The notes: generated by a model from the sequence alone, not told the origin. A stretch of DNA of 64,000 bases from Clostridium thailandense (GCF_019207025.1 NZ_JAEEGC010000007.1:1-64000), one strand, 5' to 3'; shown: positions 43,492 to 54,495, numbered from the stretch's first letter. Translations and numbers: made by a program.

Positions 43492-44343
43492 ATGAGAAAT
43501 TTTAAAGAATATGTCCTAATTACAATAGGTGTTGTATTAGTTGCCATAGGCATAGAATTTTTTTTAGCACCTAATAAAATAGCAGCTGGTGGAGTTTCAG
43601 GAATGGCAATAATAATTAATTATTATATGCCTAAAATATCCATAGGACTATTAATGTTAATAATGAATGTAGTATTATTTATTATTGCCTTCATCATTAT
43701 AGGAAATAAATTCGGTGGGAAAACTATTTATACAAGTTTAAGTCTTTCAGGAATAATATGGATTATAGATAGGATAATGACACCAAGTATGGTAGTTACA
43801 AAAAATCTAATGCTGGCATCTTTGTTTGGAACTTTTATGTGTGGAATTGGACTCGGAATAGTTTTTAATCAGAATGCGTCAACTGGTGGTACCGATATAT
43901 TGGCAAAAATATTAAATAAATTTGTTCATCTTGACATAGGAAAGTCACTTCTTGTAGTGGATTTTATTATAACTCTTTTCGCTGCAATTTCCTTTGGGGC
44001 TGATGCAGGTATGTATGCACTTTTATCTGTTATAATAAATGGATTTGTGATAGATACAGTTATTGAAGGTCTTAATGTTTCAAAACAAATAATGATTATA
44101 AGTTCTCAAAATGATTTGATAAGTAAATTTATAATAGAACAGCTCGAAAGAGGATGTACTTTGTTAGCTGGAAAGGGTGGATATACAAAAGAAGATACAT
44201 ATATTCTTTATACTGTATTAGGAAGAAAAGAATTTATAAGGTTAAAAAAGTACATAAAGGAAATTGATACCAGGGCTTTTATTACTATAAACGATGCACA
44301 TGAAGTTTTAGGAGAAGGATTTAAGGATATTATAGAACATTAA
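43492..44343 (+). CDS. YitT-family membrane protein
   Basis: The protein of about 283 residues has five to six N-terminal membrane segments (for example YVLITIGVVLVAIGIEFFL and GGVSGMAIIINYY) and a C-terminal cytoplasmic DUF2179-like domain after residue 215 (ISKFIIEQLERGCTLLAGKGGYTKEDTYILYTVLGRKEF). This is the YitT/DUF161 family, whose function is unknown. The ATG at 43492 follows GGGGTTTGAT; a TTG at 43483 is also in frame. It lies between two terminators, so it is monocistronic. Confidence 0.92.
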   Translation: MRNFKEYVLITIGVVLVAIGIEFFLAPNKIAAGGVSGMAIIINYYMPKISIGLLMLIMNVVLFIIAFIIIGNKFGGKTIYTSLSLSGIIWIIDRIMTPSMVVTKNLMLASLFGTFMCGIGLGIVFNQNASTGGTDILAKILNKFVHLDIGKSLLVVDFIITLFAAISFGADAGMYALLSVIINGFVIDTVIEGLNVSKQIMIISSQNDLISKFIIEQLERGCTLLAGKGGYTKEDTYILYTVLGRKEFIRLKKYIKEIDTRAFITINDAHEVLGEGFKDIIEH

Positions 44344-44359
44344 TTTGTTCATATAAATG

Positions 44360-44402
44360 GCATATACGGTTAAATAAGACTCAATTGTATATGCTTTTTT
44401 CG
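44360..44402 (+). terminator. Terminator of the YitT-family gene
   Basis: GCATATAC and GTATATGC arms with a 19-base loop are followed by TTTTTT. Confidence 0.7.
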
Positions 44403-44515
44403 CTGTTAATAATAAATTAATACAATAAAATATTTATTTCATGTCTTATTATGTTATAATAAACATGGTTATGTAAAAAAAAATGAAACTTATGTTGGTA
44501 TGAGGAGATGTTCTA

Positions 44516-45202
44516 ATGATAGAATTCAAAAATATAAGTAAGGTATATAACAATAATATATTTGCATTATCAAATATAAATGTAAAAATAGAAAAAGGTG
44601 AATTTGTATTCTTAGTTGGACCAAGTGGAGCAGGTAAATCTACTTTTATAAAGATGCTATTAAAAGAGGTGCAGCCCACAAATGGAAACATAATAGTAAA
44701 TAATCTCGATGTAACTAACTTAAAAAGAAAAGAGATACCGTATTACAGAAGAAGAATAGGTGTAGTTTTCCAAGACTTTAGATTAATACCTACTTTAAAT
44801 GTATATGAGAATGTAGCTTTTGCTATGAGAGTAGTAGAGGCTCCTTTAAGAGAAATAAGAAAAAAGGTACCAATGGTGCTTTCTTTAGTTGGACTAGCTA
44901 ATAAATATAAAGCATTTCCACATGAGTTATCTGGAGGAGAGCAGCAAAGGGTATCGCTAGCTAGAGCGATAGTTAATAATCCATCTATATTAATTGCAGA
45001 TGAGCCTACAGGAAACTTAGATCCTGAAACTGCAATGGATATAATGCAAACGCTAAATGACATAAACTATGCAGGTACAACAATTCTTATGGCAACACAC
45101 GCTAAAGAAATAGTTGATAATATGAGAAAAAGAGTTATAGCTATTGAAAAAGGTATAATTGTAAGAGACGAGCAGAAGGGAGCTTATGGATATGAGGATT
45201 AG
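44516..45202 (+). CDS. ftsE: Cell-division ATP-binding protein FtsE
   Basis: FtsE is the ABC-type ATPase that with FtsX controls peptidoglycan hydrolases at the membrane. The 228-residue protein has Walker A GPSGAGKST, the Q-loop FQDFRLIPTLNVYENV, the ABC signature LSGGEQQRVSLARA, Walker B ILIADEPTG and the switch His in ATHAKE. GAGGAGATG precedes the ATG. It overlaps ftsX by 11-17 bases. Confidence 0.96.
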   Translation: MIEFKNISKVYNNNIFALSNINVKIEKGEFVFLVGPSGAGKSTFIKMLLKEVQPTNGNIIVNNLDVTNLKRKEIPYYRRRIGVVFQDFRLIPTLNVYENVAFAMRVVEAPLREIRKKVPMVLSLVGLANKYKAFPHELSGGEQQRVSLARAIVNNPSILIADEPTGNLDPETAMDIMQTLNDINYAGTTILMATHAKEIVDNMRKRVIAIEKGIIVRDEQKGAYGYED

Positions 45203-46082
45203 TACTGTTAAGTTTTATATGCATGATGCATTAAGAAGCTTGAGAAGAAACAAGACTATAAGCACAGCATCAGCCGCTACTGTTGCAGCAACATTATTTA
45301 TTCTTGGTTTGTTTCTCCTTACTATATTAAATGTTAAGCAAGGAATACTAGAGGTTGAATCAAGAGTTGAAGTTAAGGTGTTTTTAAAGGATAATATTAC
45401 CACGCCACAGCAAAAAAGCTTAGAGAGCAAGATCAAAGCTGTGAATGGCGTTGTTGATGTTCAATTTGAAAGTAAAGCACAGGCTATGGATAAGTTTAAA
45501 AAGCAATTAGGAGATCAAAATAAAAGTCTTGTAGACGGTCTTGAAAAAGATAATCCTATGCCTAATTCATATATAATTAAAGTTGAAAAGCCAGAAATAG
45601 TGTCAAATGTCGTTAGTGCTATAAAAGGTGCAGATGGTATTGATACTATAAAAGATGGAAGAGAAATTGTAGATAAACTTTTAGCTATAACAAAAACCAT
45701 AAAATGGGTTGGTAGTGTTATATTCGTAATATTAATAGGAGTTTCATTATTTTTAATAGGAAATACTATAAAAATTACGGTTTATTCAAGAAGAAGAGAA
45801 ATAGGAATAATGAAATATATTGGAGCTACAGATTGGTTTATAAGATGGCCATTTATAATTGAAGGTATAATTATAGGAATTGCTGGAGGAGTAATGGCCG
45901 ATGTAGCTTTATACTATGTATATAAAATTGCTTATGTTAAGGCATCTGTGGGACTAATAATGATTCAGCTTATTTCACCACAATATGTTTTTTCTACAAT
46001 TTTAGGATTATTTATGTTAGCAGGTTTAATAATAGGTTCATTGGGTAGTATTTTATCAATAAGAAAATTCTTAGCTGTTTAA
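45192..46082 (+). CDS. ftsX: Cell-division ABC transporter permease FtsX
   Basis: FtsX is the membrane partner of FtsE. The protein of about 296 residues has four membrane segments: one at about 23-43, then an external domain (about 50-165), and three in the C-terminal half (VGSVIFVILIGVSLFLIGNTI; FIIEGIIIGIAGGVMADVALY; LGLFMLAGLIIGSLGSIL). The ATG at 45192 gives the usual MRIS start with AAGGGAG nine bases upstream; the ATG at 45186 is only three bases from it. It ends at a GC-containing hairpin. Confidence 0.95.
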   Translation: MRISTVKFYMHDALRSLRRNKTISTASAATVAATLFILGLFLLTILNVKQGILEVESRVEVKVFLKDNITTPQQKSLESKIKAVNGVVDVQFESKAQAMDKFKKQLGDQNKSLVDGLEKDNPMPNSYIIKVEKPEIVSNVVSAIKGADGIDTIKDGREIVDKLLAITKTIKWVGSVIFVILIGVSLFLIGNTIKITVYSRRREIGIMKYIGATDWFIRWPFIIEGIIIGIAGGVMADVALYYVYKIAYVKASVGLIMIQLISPQYVFSTILGLFMLAGLIIGSLGSILSIRKFLAV

Positions 46083-46084
46083 TA

Positions 46085-46118
46085 AGCATGCAGTTTTTAA
46101 CTGCATGCTCATTTTATT
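46085..46118 (+). terminator. Terminator of ftsEX
   Basis: The hairpin AGCATGCAGTT-TTT-AACTGCATGCT is followed by a moderately T-rich tail. Confidence 0.7.
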
Positions 46119-46225
46119 AAAATTTTACAAATAATTTTGCAAATTTATTTTTTTTAATGTTATAATTATTTAAGGTTTATATAAATACTATAAAACATAA
46201 GGCTTATAGCAAAGAGGTGGAAAAT

Positions 46226-47392
46226 TTGAATAGCAAAAAAAAATGGGTGCTAGGAACTGTAGTAGCATTATTAATTACTAATACAATTACAATGTTTGGA
46301 ACAAAAGCTTATATATCATCAACTCAATTAGCTAAATTTGATAAGTTATTTGAAATAAGAAATACGCTATATAAATATTATGATGGTAATATAAACGATG
46401 CAGACTTATTAGAAGGAGCCATTAAAGGTATGACCTCAGCATTAAATGATCCATATACCGTATTTATGAATAAAAAGGAATATGATGAATTTAATACTCA
46501 GACGGAAGGAAATTATAGTGGGGTTGGATTGCAAATTCAAGCTAAAGACAACAATATAGTTATAGCAGATATGTTTGAAGATTCACCAGCAAAAAAAGCA
46601 GGTATATTGCCAAAAGATATAATTGAAAAAGTAGATGGCAAAGATGTAAGCGGCAAGGAACTTGATAAAGCAGCAACTTTAATGAAGGGTCAAGAAGGAA
46701 CAGAGGTTACATTAACATTATATAGGGAAAACAAAGGTACTTTTGATGTAAAGCTTAAAAGAGCAAAAATAAATCTTGTTACTGTAAAAGGTGAAATGAT
46801 TGACAATAGTGTAGGACTTATTCAAGTTTCAATGTTTGACGAAAATACAGCAAAAAACTTTACTGATAAATTAAAAGAGCTTGAGGGAAAAGGAATGAAA
46901 TCATTAATAATTGATTTAAGAGGAAATCCAGGTGGACTACTTAATGAATGTGTAGATATGGTTTCTAACTTTATTCCAAAAGATAAGGTTATAGTTTCTA
47001 CTATAGATAAGTATAATAAGAAGACAGAGTATAAATCTAAAGGAGGAGTAGCTCAAGGATTGCCAGTAACTATACTTACAAATGAAGGGTCAGCTAGTGC
47101 TTCAGAGATATTTTCTGGTGCTATGAGAGATTATAAACTTGCAACCTTAGTTGGTGAGAAAACCTTTGGTAAAGGAGTAGTTCAAGTTATATTAAATGCA
47201 GGAGAAGGAACAGCTCTTAAAGTTACTGTTTCAAAATACTATACTCCAAATGGTGAAAATATACATCATACAGGAATAAAACCTAATGTGGAAGTAAAAT
47301 ATCCAGATGAATTAAGGCAAAAGCCTTATGATAGAAATACAGATCCTCAGTTTGCAAAAGCGCTTGAGATAGCAAAAAGTAAAATTAAATAA
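46226..47392 (+). CDS. S41-family carboxyl-terminal processing protease
   Basis: The protein of about 388 residues is a CtpA-type serine protease: one N-terminal membrane anchor (WVLGTVVALLITNTITMFG), a PDZ domain (about 90-175; GVGLQIQAKDN...DIIEKVDGKDV) and the S41 catalytic domain with the nucleophile in GSASASEIFSGAM and the Lys of GEKTFGKGVVQ. It should act outside the cell membrane, trimming proteins at their C-termini. The TTG at 46226 is favoured because GAGGTGG lies just upstream. It follows ftsEX, a common clostridial order, and precedes another PDZ membrane protein. Confidence 0.93.
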   Translation: MNSKKKWVLGTVVALLITNTITMFGTKAYISSTQLAKFDKLFEIRNTLYKYYDGNINDADLLEGAIKGMTSALNDPYTVFMNKKEYDEFNTQTEGNYSGVGLQIQAKDNNIVIADMFEDSPAKKAGILPKDIIEKVDGKDVSGKELDKAATLMKGQEGTEVTLTLYRENKGTFDVKLKRAKINLVTVKGEMIDNSVGLIQVSMFDENTAKNFTDKLKELEGKGMKSLIIDLRGNPGGLLNECVDMVSNFIPKDKVIVSTIDKYNKKTEYKSKGGVAQGLPVTILTNEGSASASEIFSGAMRDYKLATLVGEKTFGKGVVQVILNAGEGTALKVTVSKYYTPNGENIHHTGIKPNVEVKYPDELRQKPYDRNTDPQFAKALEIAKSKIK

Positions 47393-47432
47393 TTAGTATT
47401 TAAAGTATCTTATAGAATACTTAATTTATAGA

Positions 47433-47460
47433 GTTAGGCAGATTTTATCTGTCTAACTTC
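47433..47460 (+). other. Hairpin after the S41 protease gene
   Basis: GTTAGGCAGATTTTATCTGTCTAAC is a perfect-looking stem without a strong T run. It may terminate weakly or protect the mRNA end. Confidence 0.5.
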
Positions 47461-47464
47461 ATTA

Positions 47465-47511
47465 CTTACGCGTAAGATGAAGTGAAATTTATTTTACGCA
47501 AATTTCACTTT
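47465..47511. other. Palindrome cluster upstream of the PDZ protein gene
   Basis: The 12-bp perfect palindrome CTTACGCGTAAG (47465-47476) lies within a wider imperfect one, followed by the hairpin AAGTGAAATTT...AAATTTCACTT (47480-47510). TTACGC recurs in the loop. Function unknown; it could be operator or RNA structure. Confidence 0.45.
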
Positions 47512-47533
47512 ATGGAGAGGGGAATTTTTTTTA

Positions 47534-48832
47534 ATGAACATTTTAATGTCTACATTAAGAGCAATAGCCTATGCGTTGACAGAACCTTACTTAGTAGTTT
47601 TTTTGATTATTTTGGGATTCATTCTATATAGGAAAAACAAGAGAATTACTGTAATGCAAAGAATGATAATAGGAGAAAAGATTAATACTCCTTTTGAACT
47701 TACAATATCTCAAATTGTTATAGGGATATTTGCAGGCGCTTTAGCAAGTATAACAATGTCATATTTAGGAATAGTATTTGATGAAAGTTCAGCTGTAGAC
47801 TTAATATTTTTAATGTCTATAATATTTATGTTTTTTAACCCAAGATTTATATGCTTTTCTTACTCAGGAGCAGCGCTTGCTTTTACCAGTTTGATGTTGA
47901 ACTTAATTTCAAAGTCGTTTAATATTCCTAACTTAGATTTCCTGAAAATAGATGTTGTATCACTTATGACTATGGTTGCAGTGCTTCATTTTATTGAGGG
48001 CATACTTATTATTATAGATGGAAAAACAGGTGCGATACCCGTGTTTACTAACAAGGACGAAAAAATAATAGGTGGTTTTGCCTTCCAAAGACATTGGGCA
48101 CTACCTATAGCACTATTTTTTATTATTCATAATAACTCAATTGTAGGCACAACTTGGCAAATACCAACGCCAGAATGGTGGCCTTTAGTTAAAAGCTCTA
48201 TATCATCAGATATATTAAAATACGCAGTAGTATCCTTGATACCTTTTTATGGAATGGTAGGTTATAATAGCATAACCTTCACAAAGGATAAGAAATCAAA
48301 AACTTTGATTTCAGGTTCTTTAGTAATAGTATATAGTATTGCATTGTTTGCATTAGCGCAAGTTTCAGTTTTGAATTTGCCACTTAAATTTTTAGTAGCT
48401 ATATTCGCACCTGCAGCACATGAAGGCATTATAGCATTTCAGAGATATATAGAGGTAAGCGGAAAGCCTAAATTCATAAGTGGAGAAGAAGGAATTATGG
48501 TATTAGCTGTTGCCCCTAATTCACCAGCAAATGAAATGGGAATTAAAAGTGGTGATTTGCTAGTAGAAGTTAACAATAAGAAAATAGAAAATGAAGAAAA
48601 GATAGCAGAAGCAATAAGAGAATGTTCTAACTTTATATGGTTTAAGGTGAAGAAAGTAACAGGAAAATTTGAACAAGTAAGCTATAGCAAATTAAATAGT
48701 AATAAAAGATTAGGTATAGTATTTGTACCTAGAGGAGTTCCAAAGGATAGTATGGTTGTAAAGCTTGATGAAAACAGGTTCGGTGAAATACTAGATAAAA
48801 TAAAAAACAAAGATAAAGGTGAGGATGAATAG
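47534..48832 (+). CDS. Multi-pass membrane protein with C-terminal PDZ domain
   Basis: This 432-residue protein has about seven or eight membrane segments in the first 310 residues, then a PDZ domain (GEEGIMVLAVAPNSPANEMGIKSGDLLVEVNNKKI in pieces, about 320-400). The plan resembles the Bacillus division-site protein MinJ, but sequence resemblance beyond the plan cannot be judged by eye. GAGAGGGG precedes the ATG. It is followed three bases later by uvrB, and its neighbours are ftsEX and the S41 protease, which agrees with an envelope or division role. Confidence 0.82.
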   Translation: MNILMSTLRAIAYALTEPYLVVFLIILGFILYRKNKRITVMQRMIIGEKINTPFELTISQIVIGIFAGALASITMSYLGIVFDESSAVDLIFLMSIIFMFFNPRFICFSYSGAALAFTSLMLNLISKSFNIPNLDFLKIDVVSLMTMVAVLHFIEGILIIIDGKTGAIPVFTNKDEKIIGGFAFQRHWALPIALFFIIHNNSIVGTTWQIPTPEWWPLVKSSISSDILKYAVVSLIPFYGMVGYNSITFTKDKKSKTLISGSLVIVYSIALFALAQVSVLNLPLKFLVAIFAPAAHEGIIAFQRYIEVSGKPKFISGEEGIMVLAVAPNSPANEMGIKSGDLLVEVNNKKIENEEKIAEAIRECSNFIWFKVKKVTGKFEQVSYSKLNSNKRLGIVFVPRGVPKDSMVVKLDENRFGEILDKIKNKDKGEDE

Positions 48833-48835
48833 AGA

Positions 48836-50818
48836 ATGAGTGTTTTTAAAATACATTCTAAATTTAGACCTACAGGGGATCAGCCAGAAGCTATAAATAG
48901 TATAGCAGAAAAAATGTTAAAGAAAGAAAAGTTTCAAACTCTTTTAGGAGTAACTGGTTCAGGAAAAACTTTTACTATGGCAAATATAATTGAAAAGGTT
49001 CAAAAACCAACACTAGTTTTAGCCCATAATAAAACTTTAGCAGCTCAACTTTGCTCGGAGTTTAGGGACTTTTTTCCTGAAAATTGTGTTGAGTATTTTG
49101 TATCATATTATGATTACTATCAACCAGAAGCATATGTACCACAAACAGATACCTTTATTGAGAAAGATGCGTCTATAAACGACGATATAGACAAATTAAG
49201 GCATTCAGCAACATCGGCATTGCTCGAACGAAGTGATGTAATTGTTGTAGCTTCAGTCTCATGTATATATGGTCTTGGTAATCCAGAGGAATATAAGAAA
49301 CTTACAGTGTCATTAAGACAGGGTATGATTAAGGATAGAGATGAGATCATAAAAAGATTAGTTGAGATACAATACGAAAGAAACGAAATAAATTTCGTGA
49401 GAGGTACCTTTAGAGCAAAAGGCGATGTATTGGATATATTTCCAGCATCATCAACAAATAGAGGCATAAGAGTAGAATTTTTTGGTGATGAGATAGAGAA
49501 AATACGTGAATTTGACGTTCTAACTGGGGAAATCATAGGGACAACCAAACATGCATCTATATTTCCAGCATCCCACTTTGCAACATCAAAGGAGAAACTC
49601 GAAATAGCAATAAGTAAAATAGAGGAAGAGTTGGAGGAAAGGCTTAAAGACTTAACGTCTCAAGATAAACTTCTAGAGGCACAAAGATTGAAGCAAAGAA
49701 CTAATTTTGACATAGAAATGATGAGAGAAGTTGGATATTGTAGTGGTATAGAAAATTATTCAAGAATATTGGATGGAAGAGCCAAAGGAAGTCCTCCACA
49801 GACGCTCATAGATTATTTCCCAGACGATTATTTACTTTTTATTGATGAAAGTCATGTTACTTTACCGCAAGTAAAGGCAATGTATGCAGGAGACAGATCC
49901 AGGAAAGAATCCTTAGTGGAGTATGGATTTAGACTTCCTTCAGCCTTTGATAACCGTCCTTTAAGATTTGAAGAGTTTGAAGGTAAATTAAATCAAGTAG
50001 TGTTTGTTAGTGCTACTCCTGCTCAATATGAATTAGACCATTCAACTAATATAGCCGAGCAAATAATAAGGCCTACAGGATTATTGGACCCTGAAATTAT
50101 GGTGAAACCAGTTAAAGGTCAAATTGATGACTTGTATGCAGGGATAAAAGAAACTGTATCTAAAGGTCATAGAATACTTGTAACAACGCTTACGAAAAAA
50201 ATGGCAGAAGATTTAACAGATTATCTTAAAGAAATGAATATAAAAACTAGATATCTTCATTCTGGTATAGATACTATAGAAAGAATGAAGATAATAAGAG
50301 ATTTAAGAAAAGGCGACTTTGATGTACTTGTAGGTATAAATCTACTAAGAGAAGGATTAGATATTCCAGAGGTAGCGTTAGTTGCAATACTTGATGCAGA
50401 TAAGGAAGGGTTCTTAAGATCTGAGAGATCACTTATACAGACTATAGGAAGAGCAGCAAGAAATTCAGAAAGCAAAGTTATAATGTATGCAGATAGAATA
50501 ACAGACTCTATGAACAAAGCTATATCAGAAACTAATAGAAGAAGAAAAATACAAATAGAGTATAATGAGAAAAATGGAATTATTCCTAAAACTATCATAA
50601 AGGAAATTAGAGAAGTAATAGAAGCTACAAAGATTTCAGAGGAAAACGTGGAATATGATAGTCTAGAAGATGCTGTTAAGGCTAATAATGAAGATATAGA
50701 TAAACTTATAGAAAAGTATGAAAAGGACATGAAGGAAGCTGCCAAAAATCTTCAATTTGAACAAGCAGCGAAATTACGTGATATTATATTAAAACTTAAA
50801 AAACAAAAAAAGAACTAG
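48836..50818 (+). CDS. uvrB: Excinuclease ABC subunit B
   Basis: UvrB is the damage-verifying helicase-like subunit of nucleotide excision repair. The 660-residue protein has Walker A GVTGSGKT, the beta-hairpin region [30 protein letters not shown], helicase motifs SATPAQYE and QTIGRAARN, and the C-terminal UVR motif (about 625-658) that binds UvrC. GGTGAGGATGAA in the preceding gene serves as its start site. It runs with uvrA and, farther on, uvrC. Confidence 0.98.
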   Translation: MSVFKIHSKFRPTGDQPEAINSIAEKMLKKEKFQTLLGVTGSGKTFTMANIIEKVQKPTLVLAHNKTLAAQLCSEFRDFFPENCVEYFVSYYDYYQPEAYVPQTDTFIEKDASINDDIDKLRHSATSALLERSDVIVVASVSCIYGLGNPEEYKKLTVSLRQGMIKDRDEIIKRLVEIQYERNEINFVRGTFRAKGDVLDIFPASSTNRGIRVEFFGDEIEKIREFDVLTGEIIGTTKHASIFPASHFATSKEKLEIAISKIEEELEERLKDLTSQDKLLEAQRLKQRTNFDIEMMREVGYCSGIENYSRILDGRAKGSPPQTLIDYFPDDYLLFIDESHVTLPQVKAMYAGDRSRKESLVEYGFRLPSAFDNRPLRFEEFEGKLNQVVFVSATPAQYELDHSTNIAEQIIRPTGLLDPEIMVKPVKGQIDDLYAGIKETVSKGHRILVTTLTKKMAEDLTDYLKEMNIKTRYLHSGIDTIERMKIIRDLRKGDFDVLVGINLLREGLDIPEVALVAILDADKEGFLRSERSLIQTIGRAARNSESKVIMYADRITDSMNKAISETNRRRKIQIEYNEKNGIIPKTIIKEIREVIEATKISEENVEYDSLEDAVKANNEDIDKLIEKYEKDMKEAAKNLQFEQAAKLRDIILKLKKQKKN

Positions 50819-50860
50819 AGTTCTTATTAATAAAAATGTTAAGGAGTGTAAGTAAAGCTA

Positions 50861-53683
50861 ATGAGAAATAGCATAGTAATAAAGGGTGCTAAGGTTCATA
50901 ACTTAAAAAACGTAAGTTTAGAGATACCAAGAGATAAGTTGATTGTGTTTACAGGACTTTCTGGTTCAGGAAAATCCTCTTTGGCTTTTGATACTTTATA
51001 TGCAGAAGGACAAAGAAGGTATGTGGAATCTTTATCTGCCTATGCTAGGCAGTTCTTAGGGCAAATGAACAAACCAGATGTGGAGTATATAGAGGGTTTA
51101 TCACCAGCAATTTCTATAGATCAGAAGACTACAGGTAGGAATCCACGTTCTACAGTTGGAACCGTTACTGAGGTATATGATTATCTAAGACTATTGTATG
51201 CGAGAATAGGAATTCCTCATTGTCCCAAATGTGGTAAAAAGATAACTCAACAGACAGTGGACCAAATGGTAGATAAAGTGTTATCTATGCCAGAAAGGAC
51301 TAAAATACAAATTCTTTCACCAATTATAAAGGCTAGAAAAGGTGAACATGTCAAAGTGTTAGAAAATATAAAAAAGAATGGATTTGTCAGGGCAAGGATA
51401 GATGGAGAAACTATTGATTTACAAGAGGATGAAATAAAACTTGAGAAGAATATAAAGCATACTATTGAAGTAGTAGTAGATAGGTTAGTTGTAAAGCCAG
51501 ACATAAGGAGTAGATTAGCAGACTCTTTAGAAACAGCATTAAAACTTGCTGAGGGGTTGGTCATAGTAAATATAATAGGAGAAGAAGATATACTATTTAG
51601 CGAAAAGTTTGCCTGCCCTGAGTGTGGTATAAGCATAGGTGAAATTACGCCAAGACTATTCTCATTTAATGCACCTTTTGGAAAATGTGATAATTGTGAT
51701 GGACTTGGTACACTAATGGAGCTAGATCCAGATTTAATTATTCCAGACAAAAGCAAAAGTATACTAGATGGAGCTGTTGCCACGTGGGGAAGTGGAAGTT
51801 TAAAGGAAGATTCATGGACATTTGCTATACTAAAGGCACTTTCTAAGGAATATAAATTCAAGTTAGATACGCCTATAGAAAAATTAAAACCCGAAGTAGT
51901 AGATATTTTATTATACGGCCTAAAAGGAGAGAAAATTAAGGTTAATTATTCTCGAGAAAATGGAACAATGCAATTTAATCACGCTTTTGAAGGTGTAATC
52001 AACAATTTAAAGAGAAGATATTTGGAAACAAATTCAGATTATATAAAAAGTGAATTTGAAAATTATATGAGTAATAAACCTTGTCCTAAGTGTAAGGGTG
52101 CAAGACTTCGGCCAGAAGTTTTAGCTATAACTGTTGGTGACAAAAATATTTTTGAGTTCTGTAAAATGCCTATAAGAGATGAGCTGAAATTTTTAGAAGA
52201 GCTTAGTCTGTCAGAAAAAGAAGCAATAATCAGTGATCAAATACTAAAAGAAATAAAAAGTAGATTGAGGTTTTTAATAGACGTAGGTCTTGACTATTTG
52301 ACATTATCCAGAACTGCAGGAACGCTATCAGGAGGAGAGGCCCAAAGAATTAGGTTAGCAACCCAGATAGGCTCAAGTTTGGTTGGAGTTTTATATATAC
52401 TAGATGAACCAAGCATTGGACTTCATCAAAGAGACAACGATAAGCTTATAACTACATTAAAACATTTGAGAGATATAGGTAATACTTTAGTTGTAGTTGA
52501 ACATGATGAAGATACAATGAGAGAAGCAGATTATATAGTTGATATAGGTCCAGGAGCAGGAGAACATGGTGGGGAGATTATAGCAACCGGACCTATAGAT
52601 GAAATAATCAAAAATGAAAAATCTATAACTGGACAGTATTTAAGTGGTAGGAAAAAGATTGAAGTTCCTAAAGAGAGAAGAGAAGGCAATGGAAAAGCTA
52701 TAATTGTCAAAGGAGCCAAAGAGAATAACCTTAAAAATGTAAATGTAGAATTTCCACTAGGAATACTGACTTGTGTAACTGGTGTTTCAGGTTCGGGAAA
52801 AAGTACTTTAGTAAACGAAATTTTATTTAAAGGCTTAAATAAGAGACTTAATAACTCCAAAGATAATCCAGGAGAACACAAGGATATTTTAGGAGTAGAG
52901 AATATAGATAAGATAATAAATATAGATCAAAGTCCTATAGGCAGAACTCCTAGGTCAAACCCAGCTACCTATACTGGTGTATTTGATATTATAAGAGAAG
53001 TTTTTTCTAATACATCAGAATCTAAGATGAGAGGATATAAACCAGGAAGATTCAGCTTTAATGTAAAGGGCGGAAGATGTGAGGCTTGCAGCGGAGATGG
53101 AATAATAAAAATTGAAATGCAATTTTTATCAGATGTATATGTTCCTTGTGAGGTTTGTAAAGGAAAAAGATATAATAGAGAGACACTTGAGGTAAAATAT
53201 AAGAATAGAAATATAGATGATATCTTAAACATGACAGTTGAAGAAGCTTTAGAGTTCTTTGAAAATATACCTAGAATAAAGAATAAGTTACAAACACTTA
53301 TGGATGTTGGACTAGGATATATAAGATTAGGTCAGCCATCAACTCAGCTATCTGGAGGAGAAGCCCAAAGAATTAAGCTTGCATATGAGCTCTCTAAAAG
53401 AAGCACAGGAAAGACTTTATATATTTTAGACGAACCTACTACTGGTCTGCATATAGATGATGTAAACAGACTTATAGATATTCTTCAAAGAATTGTTGAT
53501 ACTGGTAACACCGTGGTAGTTATTGAACACAATCTTGATGTAGTAAAATGTGCTGATTACATTATTGATTTGGGCCCGGAAGGTGGGGAAAAAGGAGGTA
53601 CTATTTTATGCACAGGTACTCCAGAGAATATATCAGAAAATAACCATTCTTATACGGGACAATATTTAAAAAAGATGTTATAA
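50861..53683 (+). CDS. uvrA: Excinuclease ABC subunit A
   Basis: UvrA is the damage-recognising ABC ATPase of nucleotide excision repair. The 940-residue protein has two ATPase modules, Walker [10 protein letters not shown] near 33 and GVSGSGKST near 640, two signatures ([12 protein letters not shown] and [12 protein letters not shown]), and zinc-finger CxxC sets such as CPKCGKK, CPECGIS/CDNCDG and [24 protein letters not shown] precedes the ATG, 42 bases after uvrB. Confidence 0.98.
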   Translation: MRNSIVIKGAKVHNLKNVSLEIPRDKLIVFTGLSGSGKSSLAFDTLYAEGQRRYVESLSAYARQFLGQMNKPDVEYIEGLSPAISIDQKTTGRNPRSTVGTVTEVYDYLRLLYARIGIPHCPKCGKKITQQTVDQMVDKVLSMPERTKIQILSPIIKARKGEHVKVLENIKKNGFVRARIDGETIDLQEDEIKLEKNIKHTIEVVVDRLVVKPDIRSRLADSLETALKLAEGLVIVNIIGEEDILFSEKFACPECGISIGEITPRLFSFNAPFGKCDNCDGLGTLMELDPDLIIPDKSKSILDGAVATWGSGSLKEDSWTFAILKALSKEYKFKLDTPIEKLKPEVVDILLYGLKGEKIKVNYSRENGTMQFNHAFEGVINNLKRRYLETNSDYIKSEFENYMSNKPCPKCKGARLRPEVLAITVGDKNIFEFCKMPIRDELKFLEELSLSEKEAIISDQILKEIKSRLRFLIDVGLDYLTLSRTAGTLSGGEAQRIRLATQIGSSLVGVLYILDEPSIGLHQRDNDKLITTLKHLRDIGNTLVVVEHDEDTMREADYIVDIGPGAGEHGGEIIATGPIDEIIKNEKSITGQYLSGRKKIEVPKERREGNGKAIIVKGAKENNLKNVNVEFPLGILTCVTGVSGSGKSTLVNEILFKGLNKRLNNSKDNPGEHKDILGVENIDKIINIDQSPIGRTPRSNPATYTGVFDIIREVFSNTSESKMRGYKPGRFSFNVKGGRCEACSGDGIIKIEMQFLSDVYVPCEVCKGKRYNRETLEVKYKNRNIDDILNMTVEEALEFFENIPRIKNKLQTLMDVGLGYIRLGQPSTQLSGGEAQRIKLAYELSKRSTGKTLYILDEPTTGLHIDDVNRLIDILQRIVDTGNTVVVIEHNLDVVKCADYIIDLGPEGGEKGGTILCTGTPENISENNHSYTGQYLKKML

Positions 53684-53690
53684 TCTATAT

Positions 53691-53728
53691 AAGACTAGCA
53701 TACCACTTACTGATGCTAGTCTTTTGAT
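53691..53728 (+). terminator. Terminator of uvrBA
   Basis: AAGACTAGCAT and ATGCTAGTCTT arms with a short loop are followed by TTGATG and T-rich DNA. Confidence 0.8.
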
Positions 53729-53784
53729 GTGTTAATGGGCAATTAAAAATTTTTCAATAAATAAACTTATAAGAAGGTGGTTAT

Positions 53785-54222
53785 ATGGATCTGAGTAAAT
53801 TAAGTTTAATCTTTAAAATCATAATTATAGGAATAATTTATATTATAATTTTTTTAGCCCTCAGAATTATGTATAAAGATATAAAAAATGGAGGCAGACG
53901 AGTAAGGCCAAACAGCGGAAAATCTTTTGGACTTGAAATAATAGAGCCAGGAAATAACAGTAACTTAAGAAAAGGTGGTGTTATTCCAATTCGAGGAGAA
54001 ATAACCATTGGGAGAAAGAGCGAAAACTTACTTGTATTGGACGACCCGTATTCCTCTGGTTATCATGCAAGAATATATCTAAAAAATAATGATTGTATTA
54101 TAGAAGATCTAGGTAGCACAAATGGTACGTTATTAAATGGTATTAGACTTGAAGGAAGAGAATATCTAAGTTCAGGCGATGAGATTAGAATTGGAAATAC
54201 ATCTTTTAGGGTAATAGTGTAA
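53785..54222 (+). CDS. Membrane-anchored FHA-domain protein
   Basis: This 145-residue protein has one N-terminal membrane segment (about 7-28, LIFKIIIIGIIYIIIFLALRIM) and a C-terminal FHA domain with GEITIGRKSENLLVLDD, SSGYHARIYL and the phosphothreonine-binding-loop signature LGSTNGTLLNG. FHA domains bind phosphothreonine, so it may link a Ser/Thr kinase to wall synthesis. AAGGTGG precedes the ATG. It stands before FtsW/RodA and PBP genes, like the actinobacterial FHA-rodA-pbpA cluster, but no kinase gene is in the window. Confidence 0.9.
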   Translation: MDLSKLSLIFKIIIIGIIYIIIFLALRIMYKDIKNGGRRVRPNSGKSFGLEIIEPGNNSNLRKGGVIPIRGEITIGRKSENLLVLDDPYSSGYHARIYLKNNDCIIEDLGSTNGTLLNGIRLEGREYLSSGDEIRIGNTSFRVIV

Positions 54223-54230
54223 TAAATATA

Positions 54231-54468
54231 TTTTTAGAGGACAATTGACAGAGGACAGAGGACAATGAAGGTGACTTTTCTTCCTTATGTCAGAAAACTA
54301 ACTTATTTTTTTAGACTTGTTTTGCTAACGCAAAACATCGTTTACTTAGAGAGTACTCTTGCGAAACAAGAAAGCAGGAGTTTCTTTAAATTTAAAGATT
54401 TTTCGTAGTATAACGAAGAAAAATCATCCTTCACTGTCCTTTGTCAATTCTCCTTTGTCCTCTAAAAA
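54231..54468 (+). repeat. MITE-like intergenic repeat, copy 2
   Basis: The 238-bp element has terminal inverted repeats TTTTTAGAGGACAA and TTGTCCTCTAAAAA, and inner repeats GAGGACAGAGGACA and CACTGTCCTTTGTC. It is the opposite-orientation relative of 6877-7051; this copy contains an additional segment of about 55 bases (near 54334-54390). The flanking TA could be a target duplication. It has no coding capacity. Confidence 0.75.
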
Positions 54469-54495
54469 AAATCTAAAATGTGGTGGTGATTATTT

